From assembly GCA_002387605.1 (NCBI GenBank), contig DGJU01000006.1, positions 1-5,770 of the forward strand: a DNA stretch of 5,770 nt. Reading direction: 5' to 3'. Below, in pieces: positions 5,169-5,770 of this stretch. Both the position numbers and the translations under genes were made by a program. The DNA comes from Alphaproteobacteria bacterium UBA4588. Lineage in GTDB: Bacteria; Pseudomonadota; Alphaproteobacteria; Puniceispirillales; Puniceispirillaceae. Position 1 is the stretch's first letter. Every line of letters begins with the position of its first letter. The notes beneath the pieces are model-generated. The model was not told the origin of the DNA and did no database searches. It saw only the letters and a list, made by a program, of their open reading frames with translations.

Positions 5169-5770
5169 TTACATAAACCGCGCAGGGTCAAAAGCCGAGG
5201 TATCACTATTGCTGACCCTACCATCAATCATATCAGCAATCATGCGGCCTGATTTTGGCCCCGATGTTAACCCGATATGCTGATGGCCAAAGGCTGTATA
5301 GATACCGCTCTGTGCAATCTGGCCAATCAGCGGCAGGCTATCTGTCGTAGAGGGACGAAACCCCATCCATTCTTCGGTGCCGTCATAATGCAGCTCGGGG
5401 AAGGCATCCTTAACAAAGGATTTTATCAGCGCAATTGGTCTTTTTGACGGGCCATACTCAATGCCGCCTAACTCCACTGTTCCGGCACAGCGCAGGTTCC
5501 CTCCCATGGGGGTGATGCCAAATTTCCCTGCGGCGAGCATCGGATTTTTTGGTAATATCGATGCATTTTTATAAACAACATGATAGCCGCGCTCAGCCTC
5601 TAGCGGAACAGACAAGCCAAGGCGCTTCATGAGCGGCTTTGACCAAATGCCTGATGTCACAACAGCATTGTCACATTCAAACTCACCCTGGTCAGTGTGA
5701 ATGGCTGTTATTTTGCCATTAGATTTTTTAAAATCCTGGACCTCTGCTTGAATGAAGGTTCCGCCGCCAT
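5169..5770 (-). CDS. FAD-dependent D-amino-acid dehydrogenase-like oxidoreductase (partial, C-terminal)
   Basis: The gene runs off the right edge. The last 199 residues are readable from 5768 down to TAA 5171-5169. The frame is open to the edge (GGGTFIQAEV...), so GTG 5660 is internal, not a start. The residues match the DAO/DadA family: TSGIWSKPL is the Rossmann-adjacent (A/S)GxW(S/A) segment, ERGYHVVY (5594-5571) lines the substrate side, GFRPSTTDSLPLIG (5363-5322) is the family's G-RP-TPD-LP-IG motif, and GHQHIGLTSGPKSGR (5288-5244) is the C-terminal FAD-binding loop. Such enzymes oxidatively deaminate amino acids or related amines; DadA-type members are often membrane-associated and pass electrons to quinone. 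The N-terminal FAD GxGxxG motif lies outside the window. The gene converges on the aminotransferase across 55 bases with no clear terminator. Exact substrate unknown; glycine or sarcosine-type oxidase is an alternative. Confidence 0.88.
   Translation of the reverse strand, partial: GGGTFIQAEVQDFKKSNGKITAIHTDQGEFECDNAVVTSGIWSKPLMKRLGLSVPLEAERGYHVVYKNASILPKNPMLAAGKFGITPMGGNLRCAGTVELGGIEYGPSKRPIALIKSFVKDAFPELHYDGTEEWMGFRPSTTDSLPLIGQIAQSGIYTAFGHQHIGLTSGPKSGRMIADMIDGRVSNSDTSAFDPARFM

Noticed and set aside
4763..5227. 154-codon minus-strand open frame across the end of the aminotransferase
   Set aside because: It overlaps both the aminotransferase and the DadA-like gene, each of which has clear family motifs; its own product has none.

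Overview
The window is a compact bacterial segment of moderate GC, with roughly 50% GC in the metabolic genes and about 40% or less in the left quarter. Gene spacing, Shine-Dalgarno sites and the protein families fit a proteobacterium. The style of the transporter and the DadA-type oxidoreductase suggests an alphaproteobacterium, perhaps a marine one of moderate GC. No marker gene is present, so this assignment is a low-confidence inference.

Left part (1-1242): a possible 57-residue hypothetical protein (82-255, +) is followed by a small stand-alone cyclic-nucleotide-binding-domain protein (325-828, -). That gene has no ATG start and no DNA-binding domain. A 414-base gap then leads to the epimerase gene. 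The gap is very AT-rich on the left. On the right it holds three TGTGA pentamers, a GC-rich hairpin and a possible 27-residue leader ORF.

Central and right part (1243-5770): there are five confident genes. An extended-SDR NAD-dependent epimerase/dehydratase (1243-2199, +) converges, across 23 bases, on an MFS transporter resembling the oxalate:formate/monocarboxylate group (2223-3509, -). The transporter diverges from a small CxxC/CxxC zinc-ribbon protein (3658-3885, +), which is followed 28 bases later by a DegT/DnrJ/EryC1/StrS-family PLP aminotransferase (3914-5113, +). A DadA-like FAD-dependent amino-acid oxidoreductase (5169 to past the right edge, -) converges on the aminotransferase.

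Together these look like a small accessory catabolic or modification locus. A transporter, an NAD-dependent sugar/polyol-type oxidoreductase, a keto/amino-exchanging aminotransferase and a flavin amine oxidoreductase would suit uptake and nitrogen-handling conversion of an amino or keto compound. The substrate cannot be read from the sequence. No sugar-nucleotide synthesis or glycosyltransferase gene is visible, which argues mildly against a surface-polysaccharide role.

The most interesting non-coding signals lie in the 148-base divergent region 3510-3657. One is a long imperfect inverted repeat overlapping possible promoters of both genes. The other is a pair of mutually exclusive hairpins, one of which would mask the zinc-ribbon gene's Shine-Dalgarno site. 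No tRNA, rRNA, CRISPR array, insertion sequence or obvious strong terminator was found.
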